A stretch of DNA of 64,000 bases, from contig CAXSFM010000002.1 of assembly GCA_964236735.1 (NCBI GenBank), positions 124,001 through 188,000 on the forward strand, written 5' to 3'. Numbering within the stretch: position 1 is the first letter of the stretch; the number at the start of each line of letters is the position of its first letter. Positions 19,118-26,583 of the stretch are shown here, piece after piece. The notes beneath the pieces were generated by a model. The model was not told the DNA's origin and ran no database searches. It saw nothing but the letters and a program-made list of their open reading frames with translations. The stretch is from JAIVJG01 sp964236735 (GTDB lineage Bacteria; Acidobacteriota; Blastocatellia; Pyrinomonadales; Pyrinomonadaceae). A program made the translations under genes and the position numbers.

Positions 19118-20263
19118 ATGAACATCGGCATCACGGTCTATCCCACCTACGGCGGCAGCGGCATCGTCGGCTCCGAACTGGGCAAGGAACTGGCGCAACG
19201 CGGGCACACGGTACACTTCATCGCCTCGGCGCTTCCGACACGTCTGACGCAGTTGAACGAGCGCGTGCGTTTTCACGAAGTCGAGATGATGTCGTACCCG
19301 CTCTTCGAGCATCAGCCGTACACGCTCGCGCTGGCGACGAAGATGGCGGACGTGGCGCAGACAGAGAATCTCGATCTGCTCCACGTTCATTACGCCATCC
19401 CGCACTCGATCAGCGCCATCCTCGCGCGCGAGTCTCTCAAGCCGCACCGCACGCTTCCCGTCATCACGACCTTGCACGGCACGGACATCACACTCGTCGG
19501 AGCCGACCGCTCGTATCTTCCCATCACGCGCTACGGCATCGCGCAGTCGGACGGCGTGACGGCGGTCTCGAATTATCTCAAGCATGAGACCGCAGAGATT
19601 TTTCGTTTCGATAACATCGCCGTCATCCCGAACTTCATCTGCGCGTCGGACTACCAGCGACGCGCTTCATCCGAACTGCGCGCGGAACTCGCGCCGAATG
19701 GTGAGCCGCTGCTCGTCCACGTCTCGAACTTTCGCCCGGTCAAGCGTCCGGTTGACTGCGTTGAAATACTGGCGCGCGTGCGCGAGCGCGGCGTCAAGGC
19801 GCGGCTCGCGATGGTCGGCGACGGCAGCGAGCGTGCGAGCGCCGAACACCGCGCGCGTTGCTTGAACGTCGAGCAGCATTGCATCTTCGTCGGCAAGCAG
19901 CCGCGCATCGTTGATTATCTTTCGGCATCGGATGTGTTGCTGTTGCCGTCCGAGCAGGAATCGTTCGGCCTCGCCGCGCTCGAAGCTCTGGCGTGCGAAG
20001 TGCCTGTCATCGCGTCGCGCGTCGGCGGCATCCCGGAAGTCGTGAACGACGGCGAGACGGGCTGTCTCAGTGAAGTGGGCGACATTGAGAAGATGAGCGC
20101 GGATGCCGCACGCTTGTTGTCGGATGAAGATGCGCGGCGCGAGATGGGACGCCGCGCGCGCGAGTCTGCGGTGAGCCGCTACAGCACAGACCTCGTCATT
20201 CCGCAGTACATCGAATTTTATGAGCGCGTCATCGCCGCGTCGAAAGACGAAACGGAAAAGTGA
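19118..20263 (+). CDS. bshA: N-acetyl-alpha-D-glucosaminyl L-malate synthase BshA
   Basis: 381 residues, the normal size for BshA, a GT4-family retaining glycosyltransferase that joins UDP-GlcNAc to L-malate in the first step of bacillithiol synthesis. Seen: N-terminal MNIGITVYPTYGGSGIVGSELG, the HVHYAIPHS and TLHGTDITLVG segments typical of BshA, VIPNFIC, and the GT4 donor-site motif LPSEQESFGLAALEALAC with downstream GGIPEV. bshB and bshC are not in the window. The start has no Shine-Dalgarno because a palindrome arm abuts it. Its 3' end overlaps the nth frame by 44 bases. Confidence 0.93.
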   Translation: MNIGITVYPTYGGSGIVGSELGKELAQRGHTVHFIASALPTRLTQLNERVRFHEVEMMSYPLFEHQPYTLALATKMADVAQTENLDLLHVHYAIPHSISAILARESLKPHRTLPVITTLHGTDITLVGADRSYLPITRYGIAQSDGVTAVSNYLKHETAEIFRFDNIAVIPNFICASDYQRRASSELRAELAPNGEPLLVHVSNFRPVKRPVDCVEILARVRERGVKARLAMVGDGSERASAEHRARCLNVEQHCIFVGKQPRIVDYLSASDVLLLPSEQESFGLAALEALACEVPVIASRVGGIPEVVNDGETGCLSEVGDIEKMSADAARLLSDEDARREMGRRARESAVSRYSTDLVIPQYIEFYERVIAASKDETEK

Positions 20264-21092
20264 AGCGACGGCGACAAAGCACGTTGCCAGCGAAGACTTG
20301 AGCGACGAAGTTTCTTCGCGCAGCGTTGTCGCAGCACGCGGCAACGACGACGGCATCGTCCAAGTTGACGACGGGCGCGCGTCGTCCATCTCCGATCCCG
20401 CCGACGCATGGGCGCGAGCCATCGCCGAAGAAAAACCCGTCCGCTACATTATCCAGAATCTCGAACGCGCTTACGGCGTTCCCGTCAACCGTCGCGAGGC
20501 GGGGCGGACAGACCCGCTCGACGTGCTCGTGCAGATTATTCTCTCGCAGGCGACGAGCGACACGAACAGCGAGCGCACTTTCGCCGCGCTCAAAAAACGT
20601 TTTCCCACATGGGACGCAGCGCTGCGCGCGCGCGAACAGACGCTCGCCGACACGATTCGCTCCGGCGGACTCGCCAATCAGAAAGCCGCCGTTATTCGCG
20701 GCGTGCTCAAACAAATTAAGACGGAGCGCGACACGTTCGATCTCTCGTTTCTCCACGACGCGCCGATTGATGAGGCCGTCGCATACCTCTCGCAGTTTCG
20801 CGGCATCGGGCCGAAGACAGTGGCATGTACGCTCCTGTTCGCCTGTCACCAAAACGTCTTCCCGCTCGACACGCACATCTTTCGCATCCTGCGCCGCGTC
20901 GGATTGATTCCGCCAAAATGCACGGACGCACGCGCGCATCAAATAATGAACCGACTTGTGCCGCCGGGAAAGTTCTACTCGTTTCACGTCAACCTGATTC
21001 GTCACGGTCGCAAGCTCTGTCGCCCGCGCGAGCCTCTATGCGGACAGTGCCCCGTTGTGGAATACTGCGACTACGGGCAGACGCTCATCTGA
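20220..21092 (+). CDS. nth: Endonuclease III-like DNA glycosylase
   Basis: 290 residues. Residues from about 80 onward match the HhH-GPD family: LVQIILSQATSDTNSE, hairpin FRGIGPKTVACTLL with the catalytic Lys, the catalytic Asp in PLDTHIFR, and the 4Fe-4S loop Cx6Cx2Cx5C (CRPREPLCGQCPVVEYC). It removes oxidised pyrimidines in base-excision repair. The first 75 residues are a low-complexity polar extension absent from E. coli Nth; the only ATG for this frame (20220) lies inside bshA, so either translation is coupled with a 44-base overlap or initiation is at a later non-ATG codon such as TTG 20298. Confidence 0.9.
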   Translation: MSASSPRRKTKRKSEATATKHVASEDLSDEVSSRSVVAARGNDDGIVQVDDGRASSISDPADAWARAIAEEKPVRYIIQNLERAYGVPVNRREAGRTDPLDVLVQIILSQATSDTNSERTFAALKKRFPTWDAALRAREQTLADTIRSGGLANQKAAVIRGVLKQIKTERDTFDLSFLHDAPIDEAVAYLSQFRGIGPKTVACTLLFACHQNVFPLDTHIFRILRRVGLIPPKCTDARAHQIMNRLVPPGKFYSFHVNLIRHGRKLCRPREPLCGQCPVVEYCDYGQTLI

Positions 21093-21143
21093 GTTAAAAA
21101 CATCCGCCCGCGCTTATCTCCCTTTCTTTGGAGGACAGGAAAA

Positions 21144-22094
21144 ATGAATTGCAGCAACTGCGGTAATCAACTCGTCCCCGGCGTCAAGTTTTGCTCGAAG
21201 TGCGGCGCGCCCGTCATCACGCCGCCATCGGCCTACATGCCGCCAAGCGTCTCCGCGCCGCCGCCACAGATGCAGGCTTCGTGGAATCCTAGTCAGCAGG
21301 CCGCTGGCGCGCAACCGCCGCGCAAGTCGCGTCTGGGGAAAGTGCTGCTCATACTTTTCGCCGTCTTCGTGCTTGGCCTCGCGGGCGTGGGCGTCGCGGG
21401 CTACTACGGTTTCCGTTACGTTGAGAGCAACTTGAAATCTTCCGAAGCGTACCGGATGGCCGTCGCAGAGTTGACGAGCAAGGCCGCCGCCGATGCGCTC
21501 GGCGAGATTAAAAGCACGGGCTTTCCCATCGGTAGTTTCAAGGAGGAGGGCGACGGCTCAGGCGGCGCGGCCTTCACGATGTCGGTCGAAGGGACGAAGG
21601 CGAGCGGGCAGTACTTCGTCGTCATGCAGCGCGAGCAGGGGGCGTGGCGCATCGAGCGCGCCGTCGTCAAACTCGAAGATGGGAACGTCGTCAATCTCGT
21701 CGAGGAACAGAGCGGCGCGCACACTTCGCCGTTCGGAAACGGCAACTTGCCGCCCGGCTTTCCACAAGTCAACCTGCCTCCCCCGCCGCCTGTGCCGCCC
21801 GGCAGTGACCGCTCGGCCATCAGCGGCGGCATGTTGAACGGCAAGGCGATCAGCAAGCCCGCCCCTGCCTATCCGCCACTAGCAAAGGCCGCACACGCCA
21901 GCGGCACGGTGATCGTGGCGGTCACGGTGGATGAAAGCGGGAGCGTCGTCGAGGCTCATGCCACGAGCGGGCATCCGCTGTTGCAAGCGGCGGCGGTCGC
22001 CGCGGCGCGAGAGGCGCAATTCACGCCGACGATGCTTAAAGGCAAGCCCGTCAAAGTGGGCGGCATCCTCACCTACGAATTCAAATTGGAGTAA
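21144..22094 (+). CDS. Zinc-ribbon membrane protein with Coa1-like and TonB C-terminal domains
   Basis: 316 residues. Seen in order: a zinc ribbon (CSNCGNQL...FCSKCGAPV, residues 3-25), a Pro-rich linker, one membrane segment (about 66-90, VLLILFAVFVLGLAGVGVAG), a region of about 75 residues resembling the cytochrome-oxidase-assembly Coa1-like domain (YRMAVAELTSKAAADALGEI to WRIERAVVKLEDG), a Pro-rich linker (PPPPPVPPG) and a TonB C-terminal domain (KPAPAYPPLAKAAHASGTVI, FTPTMLKGKPVKVGG). Cytosolic zinc ribbon and periplasmic TonB-like domain would be joined through the membrane. TTTGGAGG precedes the start. Role unknown; not a normal TonB because the N terminus is a zinc ribbon. Confidence 0.85.
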   Translation: MNCSNCGNQLVPGVKFCSKCGAPVITPPSAYMPPSVSAPPPQMQASWNPSQQAAGAQPPRKSRLGKVLLILFAVFVLGLAGVGVAGYYGFRYVESNLKSSEAYRMAVAELTSKAAADALGEIKSTGFPIGSFKEEGDGSGGAAFTMSVEGTKASGQYFVVMQREQGAWRIERAVVKLEDGNVVNLVEEQSGAHTSPFGNGNLPPGFPQVNLPPPPPVPPGSDRSAISGGMLNGKAISKPAPAYPPLAKAAHASGTVIVAVTVDESGSVVEAHATSGHPLLQAAAVAAAREAQFTPTMLKGKPVKVGGILTYEFKLE

Positions 22095-22107
22095 GGAAGC
22101 CGAGACC

Positions 22108-22593
22108 GTGTCGTACCTTGTTGACGGAAACAACGTGATGGGACAGCGCGCCGGTTGGCACACGGACAAGCCCGGCGCGCGTCGCGCATTGCTCGTCGAG
22201 TTGTCGCGGTTCGCGCGTGCGTCGGGCGTGACGCTCGCAGTCGTCTTCGACGGCGCGCCGGACGATTTCTTTCCCGACGGCGCGAGCTTCATGTGCGTGC
22301 GCGTTTTCTACGCCGAGCGCGGCTCGAACGCCGACGAGCGCATCAAGCGCATCGTTGACGACTCGCGCGAGCGTCGCACGCTCAAGGTCGTGACTTCGGA
22401 TCGCGAACTCGCGAACTACGTCCGCCGTTCCGGCGTCGAGGTCATCCGCGCCGGAGACTTTCGCCGCCGTCTCGACGCAGAGAGCAACCTAGGCACGCGA
22501 GAGACGCCTGTCACGCGACGCGACAAAGTGGAGACGCCGGAAGTCGGCGAGTGGATGAACTACTTCGGCGTCACCCCGGAAGATGATGAATGA
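22108..22593 (+). CDS. YacP-like NYN domain protein (probable RNase)
   Basis: 161 residues from a GTG at 22108 with AAGGAAG eight bases upstream; the longer frame overlaps the previous gene and is not needed. YLVDGNNVMG at the N terminus, VVFDGAPDDFF and VVTSDRELANYV give the acidic residues of the NYN/PIN-like fold, as in Bacillus YacP/Rae1, a ribosome-associated endoribonuclease. The tail (VGEWMNYFGVTPEDDE) is typical of the family. It begins 13 bases after the zinc-ribbon gene and is probably in the same transcript. Confidence 0.85.
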   Translation: MSYLVDGNNVMGQRAGWHTDKPGARRALLVELSRFARASGVTLAVVFDGAPDDFFPDGASFMCVRVFYAERGSNADERIKRIVDDSRERRTLKVVTSDRELANYVRRSGVEVIRAGDFRRRLDAESNLGTRETPVTRRDKVETPEVGEWMNYFGVTPEDDE

Positions 22594-22657
22594 AATTGTC
22601 AAAGTGAACTTCGCGCCCGTCAGACACAAAGGCGCGTCTGTCTTAAGTCTGAAATCA

Positions 22658-22687
22658 TTGACACACGCGAACCCGCGCGCATATATT
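22658..22687 (+). promoter_or_regulatory. Probable sigma70-type promoter
   Basis: TTGACA (22658-22663), 18-base spacer, TATATT (22682-22687), about 37 bases ahead of the ATG at 22725. Confidence 0.65.
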
Positions 22688-22724
22688 CCGCACGCTTTTT
22701 TATTCCCCTGAGTTTGGAGAACAC

Positions 22725-23336
22725 ATGCGCCTGAAAATCCGTGCCGCCCTCTTCGTCCTGTTACTGTTTGCCGCACCGTGCGCGTTCGCGCAGGAGAAGA
22801 CGCCGCCGCCGACTTCGCGCGACGCCACGCGCGAAAAGGTGCGCCTGTTGCTGGATGTCGCGGGAGCGCGCAAAGACGTGAACGCCGCTTTCCGCCAGAG
22901 CGAAAAGCAGCCCTACAACTTCATCGGCGTGATGAAAGGCGATCTGGCGAATTCCGATCTCCTTGAGATCGTCGTCAGCGTCACGCCCAGCGACACCGTC
23001 GGCTTCCGCATCTATCCGCATTACAAGAACGGCTACATCAACTTGCTCAAAGCCAAAGATTCGACGGGGTTGATGCACAAACTGCTTCGACTGAGCGACA
23101 CTAACTTTCTCTTCTGGGGCGCAGACCAGACCGCAGACGTTTTCGCAGGCTATACCTTCACGCTCGAATCGGGCTTCCCCTCGGATGCCATGCTGGTGGT
23201 ACTCCGCAGTATTCGCGGCCTCGACCCTTTCGTCGGCGACATGCGCCCGTTCATTGACGGCTCGACCGCGCCCGTGCCCACACCCGCGCCTGTGCCCACA
23301 CCCGCGCCTGTGCCAGCGCCCACACCCGCGAAGTGA
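22725..23336 (+). CDS. Secreted protein with Pro-Val-Thr tail, unknown function
   Basis: 203 residues with a clear signal peptide (ALFVLLLFAAPCAFAQ, cleavage about 23), start preceded by TTTGGAG and its own promoter. The body (EKVRLLLDVAGARKDVNAAF, FIGVMKGDLANSDLLEIVVS, FRIYPHYKNGYINLLKA) is a compact alpha/beta sequence I do not recognise. The C terminus is a PVPTPA-type tandem repeat, often a wall-spanning or flexible spacer. It converges on the FKBP gene, separated by a perfect 25-bp hairpin. Confidence 0.8.
   Translation: MRLKIRAALFVLLLFAAPCAFAQEKTPPPTSRDATREKVRLLLDVAGARKDVNAAFRQSEKQPYNFIGVMKGDLANSDLLEIVVSVTPSDTVGFRIYPHYKNGYINLLKAKDSTGLMHKLLRLSDTNFLFWGADQTADVFAGYTFTLESGFPSDAMLVVLRSIRGLDPFVGDMRPFIDGSTAPVPTPAPVPTPAPVPAPTPAK
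23274..23331 (+). repeat. 18-bp tandem repeat coding for PVPTPA
   Basis: GTGCCCACACCCGCGCCT is present twice exactly (23274-23291, 23292-23309) and a third, altered unit follows. It encodes the Pro-rich tail and may vary in copy number. Confidence 0.85.
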
Positions 23337-23360
23337 TCGTCTTCAGTAGTCGGTGATGTG

Positions 23361-23428
23361 ATTTTCACTACAGAGAAAGCAGAGATGAAGATCAAGTATC
23401 TCCTCTCTGCTTTCTCTGTAGTGAAAAT
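23361..23428. terminator. Perfect 25-bp hairpin between convergent genes (CACTACAGAG type)
   Basis: Left arm 23361-23385 and right arm 23404-23428 are perfectly complementary, starting ATTTTCACTACAGAG and ending CTCTGTAGTGAAAAT, with an 18-base loop. Terminal A/T runs make it a plausible bidirectional terminator. Its wording resembles the arm at 31106-31139. Confidence 0.8.
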
Positions 23429-23441
23429 TTGAAATCGCCGC

Positions 23442-23882
23442 TTATGCTTCTTGCTTGTTCTCGACCAGTTCCACGTCGAAGATGAGTTTCTGGCCGGCAA
23501 GCGGATGGTTGGCGTCGAGCGTGACGTGCGTGTCCGTAACCTCAGTGATAGCGACGGGAATCTGGTTGCCGTCGGGCAGTTGCATGGAGAGATTCATGCC
23601 GACTTCCGGCTCGCCTTCGAGGTTCATCCCCTCGCGCGGGACGGCCTGCACGAGTTGCTCGCGCCGCTCGCCGTAGGCGTCTTCCGGCGCAATCTCGACG
23701 GTCTTTTTCTCGCCGACATTCATGCCGCGCACGCCTTCGTCGAAGCCGGGAATGACCTGACCCTCGCCGACCGTGAACTCCAGAGGCTCGCCGCCCTCCG
23801 AGCTATCGAAGACCTGCCCGTCCGCCAGTCGTCCGGTGTAATGCACGCGCACCATGTCGCCGTTCTTCGCCCCCTCTGGCAT
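23442..23882 (-). CDS. FKBP-type peptidyl-prolyl isomerase, SlyD-like
   Basis: 146 residues from ATG 23880-23882, which has GAGGTGG eight bases upstream; the 252-residue open frame has a non-coding-looking N-terminal part. VRVHYTGRLADGQVFDSS, EFTVGEGQVIPGFDEGVRGM and the insert-in-flap sequence with DAYGERREQLVQAVPRE followed by ANHPLAGQKLIFDVELV are diagnostic of SlyD-type FKBPs, cytosolic folding helpers. The His-rich metal-binding tail of E. coli SlyD is absent. Confidence 0.93.
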   Translation of the reverse strand: MPEGAKNGDMVRVHYTGRLADGQVFDSSEGGEPLEFTVGEGQVIPGFDEGVRGMNVGEKKTVEIAPEDAYGERREQLVQAVPREGMNLEGEPEVGMNLSMQLPDGNQIPVAITEVTDTHVTLDANHPLAGQKLIFDVELVENKQEA

Positions 23883-24038
23883 AATCGCCACCTCACTTTT
23901 TTGTCCGGTTTTGAGCAGCATCGCACATTCATTTCGCAAAATCCAGCGAGAGCTTGAAACCATTTGTGTGTCGCATCTCAAGTAGGTTTGGAGGCACGCC
24001 AGACGCCTCCACCGCTCGCAACTTATCGGAGTCCTGAC

Positions 24039-26504
24039 ATGAAGAAACTCAACTCTGCTTCCGCGCTTCTCTCCGCTCTCCTGCTCGTCTTCGCGCCACT
24101 CGCTATGCTCAACGGCCAGCCCGTCAAACACAAACGCACAGACCGGCAACCCGCATCGCAAGCTGGCATGACGACAATGACGACTGCGCCCGTGCAGCAA
24201 CCGTCACCGTCGCCGACGAACACTCCGGCGCCGAATGCGTCATCACCTAAAGCCACACCCGCGCCGACGCCCCCAAACACTGCGACCACACCGCCAACCA
24301 CCAATCCACAACGCACGACAGGCGAGTCAGAAGAAGATGTAGTTCGCATCACTTCCAACCTCGTGCAGGTGGATGCCGTCGTCCACGACAAACGGGGTCA
24401 GGTGGTGACGGACTTACGACCCGAGGACGTCGAGGTTTTGGTGGACGGTAAGCCGCAGCAGATTACAAATTTCTCATACGTCTCGAACGAGTCGCGCACC
24501 GTCACGACGCAGCCCGCGAAAACGAACGCCGACAAAAACGCGCCGCCCGCGCCGCCCGTCCGCCTGCGTCCTGAACAGGTCAGGCGCACGATGGCGCTCG
24601 TCGTTGATGATCTCGGCACGTCGTTCGAGAGTATGCATTACGTTCGCCGCGCGCTCAAAAAATTCGTGGACGAGCAGATGCAGCCCGACGACCTTGTGGC
24701 GATTATGCGGACGAGCGCGGGGATGGGCGCACTCCAGCAATTCACTTCCGACAAGCGCCTGCTCTATGCCGCCATCGAGCACATACGCTGGTATCCGTCG
24801 GGGCGCGGCGGCGTCAGTGCGTTCGCGGCGATAGAAGGGAATCCGTTCGGACATTCGCCGGGGAAAACGGGCGCGAGCGGCTCTGCGGGCGGTGTCGCGC
24901 GCAATGATAACGACGGCAGCAACATCGGTCGCGACAATTCTTCAAGCACGCTCGACGATTTCCGCGAACAGATTTTTTCCGTCGGCACGCTCGGCGCGCT
25001 CAACTTCATCGTCAGGGGCTTGAAGGAACTGCCCGGTCGAAAATCCATCGTGCTCTTCTCGGACGGCTTCGTACTTTTCAGCCCGCCCAAAGGAAATGAT
25101 TCTCCTGACATCGGCACCGGGCTGCGCGTCTTTGAAGCTCTCAGACGCCTGATAGATTTGGCAAACCGCGCCTCGGTCGTCGTCTATACGATTGACGCGC
25201 GCGGTCTGCCGACGCTTAGTTTAACGGCAGCCGACGACACGTCGAGGTTAGGCGCAGGCGGACTCGCGTCGAACGTGGCTGACCGGAGCGAGAAGTTCTA
25301 CAACTCCCAGCAGGGACTGTCATACCTCGCCGATCAGACGGGCGGCTTCTTCGTTCGCAACACGAACGACATCGTAGGGGGCGTCAGGCGCGTGCTCGAC
25401 GACCAGCAGGGCTATTACCTGATCGGCTACCGTCCCGACGAAGCGACGTTCAAGACGATGAACGGGCGCTTACACTTCAATAAGTTTCAGTTGAAACTGA
25501 GCCGACCGGGCTTGAGCGTGCGGACGCGGAGCGGTTTCTACGGCGTGCGCGACGACGAGCTGCGCGCCCCCGTCGGCCACACACGCTTCGAGCAGATGAT
25601 CGGCGCGCTGTCTTCGCCCTTCGCCTCCGGTGACATCAGCCTGCGCCTGACCTCGCTCTTCAGCAACGAGGTGGACGAGAAGACGTCGAAGGAATCTTCC
25701 TATCTCAGCTCGCTCATCCACATTGATGCGAGCCGTTTCAAATTCACCGATGAACCCGACGGCTGGCACAAGGCCGTGATGGACATCGTCGCGCTTACGT
25801 TCGGCGACAAGGGCAACGTGATTGACGAAGTCAACCGCACGGAGACGGTGCGCGCCCGCGCAGAATCCTACGACGACATCCTCCGCAACGGGCTGATTTA
25901 TACTTTGCGACTCCCGCTCAAAAAACCGGGCGCGTATCAACTGCGCGTCGCCGTCCGCGACGCCGCGACGGAAAAGCTCGGCACGGCCAGCCAGTTCGTC
26001 GAAGCGCCCGACATCGCCAAAAACAGGCTCGCGCTCTCCGGCATTATCATGCACAGCGCGGCTCAGGAAAATGCGGCGGCGTCAGCAACAGCGCCCGCGA
26101 ACGATGCGAAACCGCAAGATGCAACGGGCACGACGACGGCATCGGCGAACGCACCCGACCCGTCGGCAAATCCGGCGGTGCGACGCTTCCAATCGGGCGC
26201 AACGGTCGAATACTTCGTCAACGTTTATAACGCGAAGCTTGATCGCGCGGCGGGACAGCCGCAACTGCAAACGCAACTGCGTCTCTTCCGCGACGGCCAG
26301 CCGGTGTTCACCGGAAAGCCTCTGCCCTTTCACACGCAGGGACAGGCAGACTTGAAACGACTCATCTACGGCGCGCGCTTCAAACTCGGCACAGACCTCT
26401 CGCCCGGCGAGTACGTCCTGCAAATCGTCGTCAGCGATCCGCTCGCGCCGGAGAAGTACCGCACGGCGACGCAGTGGACGGACTTTGAAATCGTTAATAA
26501 ATAG
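24039..26504 (+). CDS. Secreted VWFA-related protein of the acidobacterial type
   Basis: 821 residues from ATG 24039 (CGGAG seven bases upstream; the frame is open earlier). Signal peptide (LLSALLLVFAPLAMLNGQ), a 60-residue Pro/Thr/Ala linker, then VVHDKRGQVVTDLRPEDVEVLVDG and RRTMALVVDDLGTSFESM, FVDEQMQPDDLVAIMRTS, KSIVLFSDGF, VVVYTIDARGL, LADQTGGFFVRNTNDI, QQGYYLIGY: the series of motifs of TIGR03436, a VWFA domain family expanded in Acidobacteriota. The metal site is degenerate (DDLGTS rather than DxSxS). The last 250 residues are beta-rich. Exported; ligand and role unknown. The stop codon is also the first base of the next palindrome. Confidence 0.92.
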   Translation: MKKLNSASALLSALLLVFAPLAMLNGQPVKHKRTDRQPASQAGMTTMTTAPVQQPSPSPTNTPAPNASSPKATPAPTPPNTATTPPTTNPQRTTGESEEDVVRITSNLVQVDAVVHDKRGQVVTDLRPEDVEVLVDGKPQQITNFSYVSNESRTVTTQPAKTNADKNAPPAPPVRLRPEQVRRTMALVVDDLGTSFESMHYVRRALKKFVDEQMQPDDLVAIMRTSAGMGALQQFTSDKRLLYAAIEHIRWYPSGRGGVSAFAAIEGNPFGHSPGKTGASGSAGGVARNDNDGSNIGRDNSSSTLDDFREQIFSVGTLGALNFIVRGLKELPGRKSIVLFSDGFVLFSPPKGNDSPDIGTGLRVFEALRRLIDLANRASVVVYTIDARGLPTLSLTAADDTSRLGAGGLASNVADRSEKFYNSQQGLSYLADQTGGFFVRNTNDIVGGVRRVLDDQQGYYLIGYRPDEATFKTMNGRLHFNKFQLKLSRPGLSVRTRSGFYGVRDDELRAPVGHTRFEQMIGALSSPFASGDISLRLTSLFSNEVDEKTSKESSYLSSLIHIDASRFKFTDEPDGWHKAVMDIVALTFGDKGNVIDEVNRTETVRARAESYDDILRNGLIYTLRLPLKKPGAYQLRVAVRDAATEKLGTASQFVEAPDIAKNRLALSGIIMHSAAQENAAASATAPANDAKPQDATGTTTASANAPDPSANPAVRRFQSGATVEYFVNVYNAKLDRAAGQPQLQTQLRLFRDGQPVFTGKPLPFHTQGQADLKRLIYGARFKLGTDLSPGEYVLQIVVSDPLAPEKYRTATQWTDFEIVNK

Positions 26505-26574
26505 TTCAAGGCTCAAGGTTCAAAGTTCAAAGCCGAAAGACTGGCTTCTCAACTTTGAACCTTAAACTTTGAAC
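26504..26574. repeat. Word-built palindrome (TTCAAAGTTCAA type)
   Basis: Left arm 26504-26527 and right arm 26551-26574 pair at 21 of 24 positions; the arms are reiterations of GTTCAAGG/GTTCAAAG. It starts at the last base of the upstream TAG and ends 9 bases before the next ATG, filling the whole gap. Confidence 0.85.
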
Positions 26575-26583
26575 TTTGATTCT

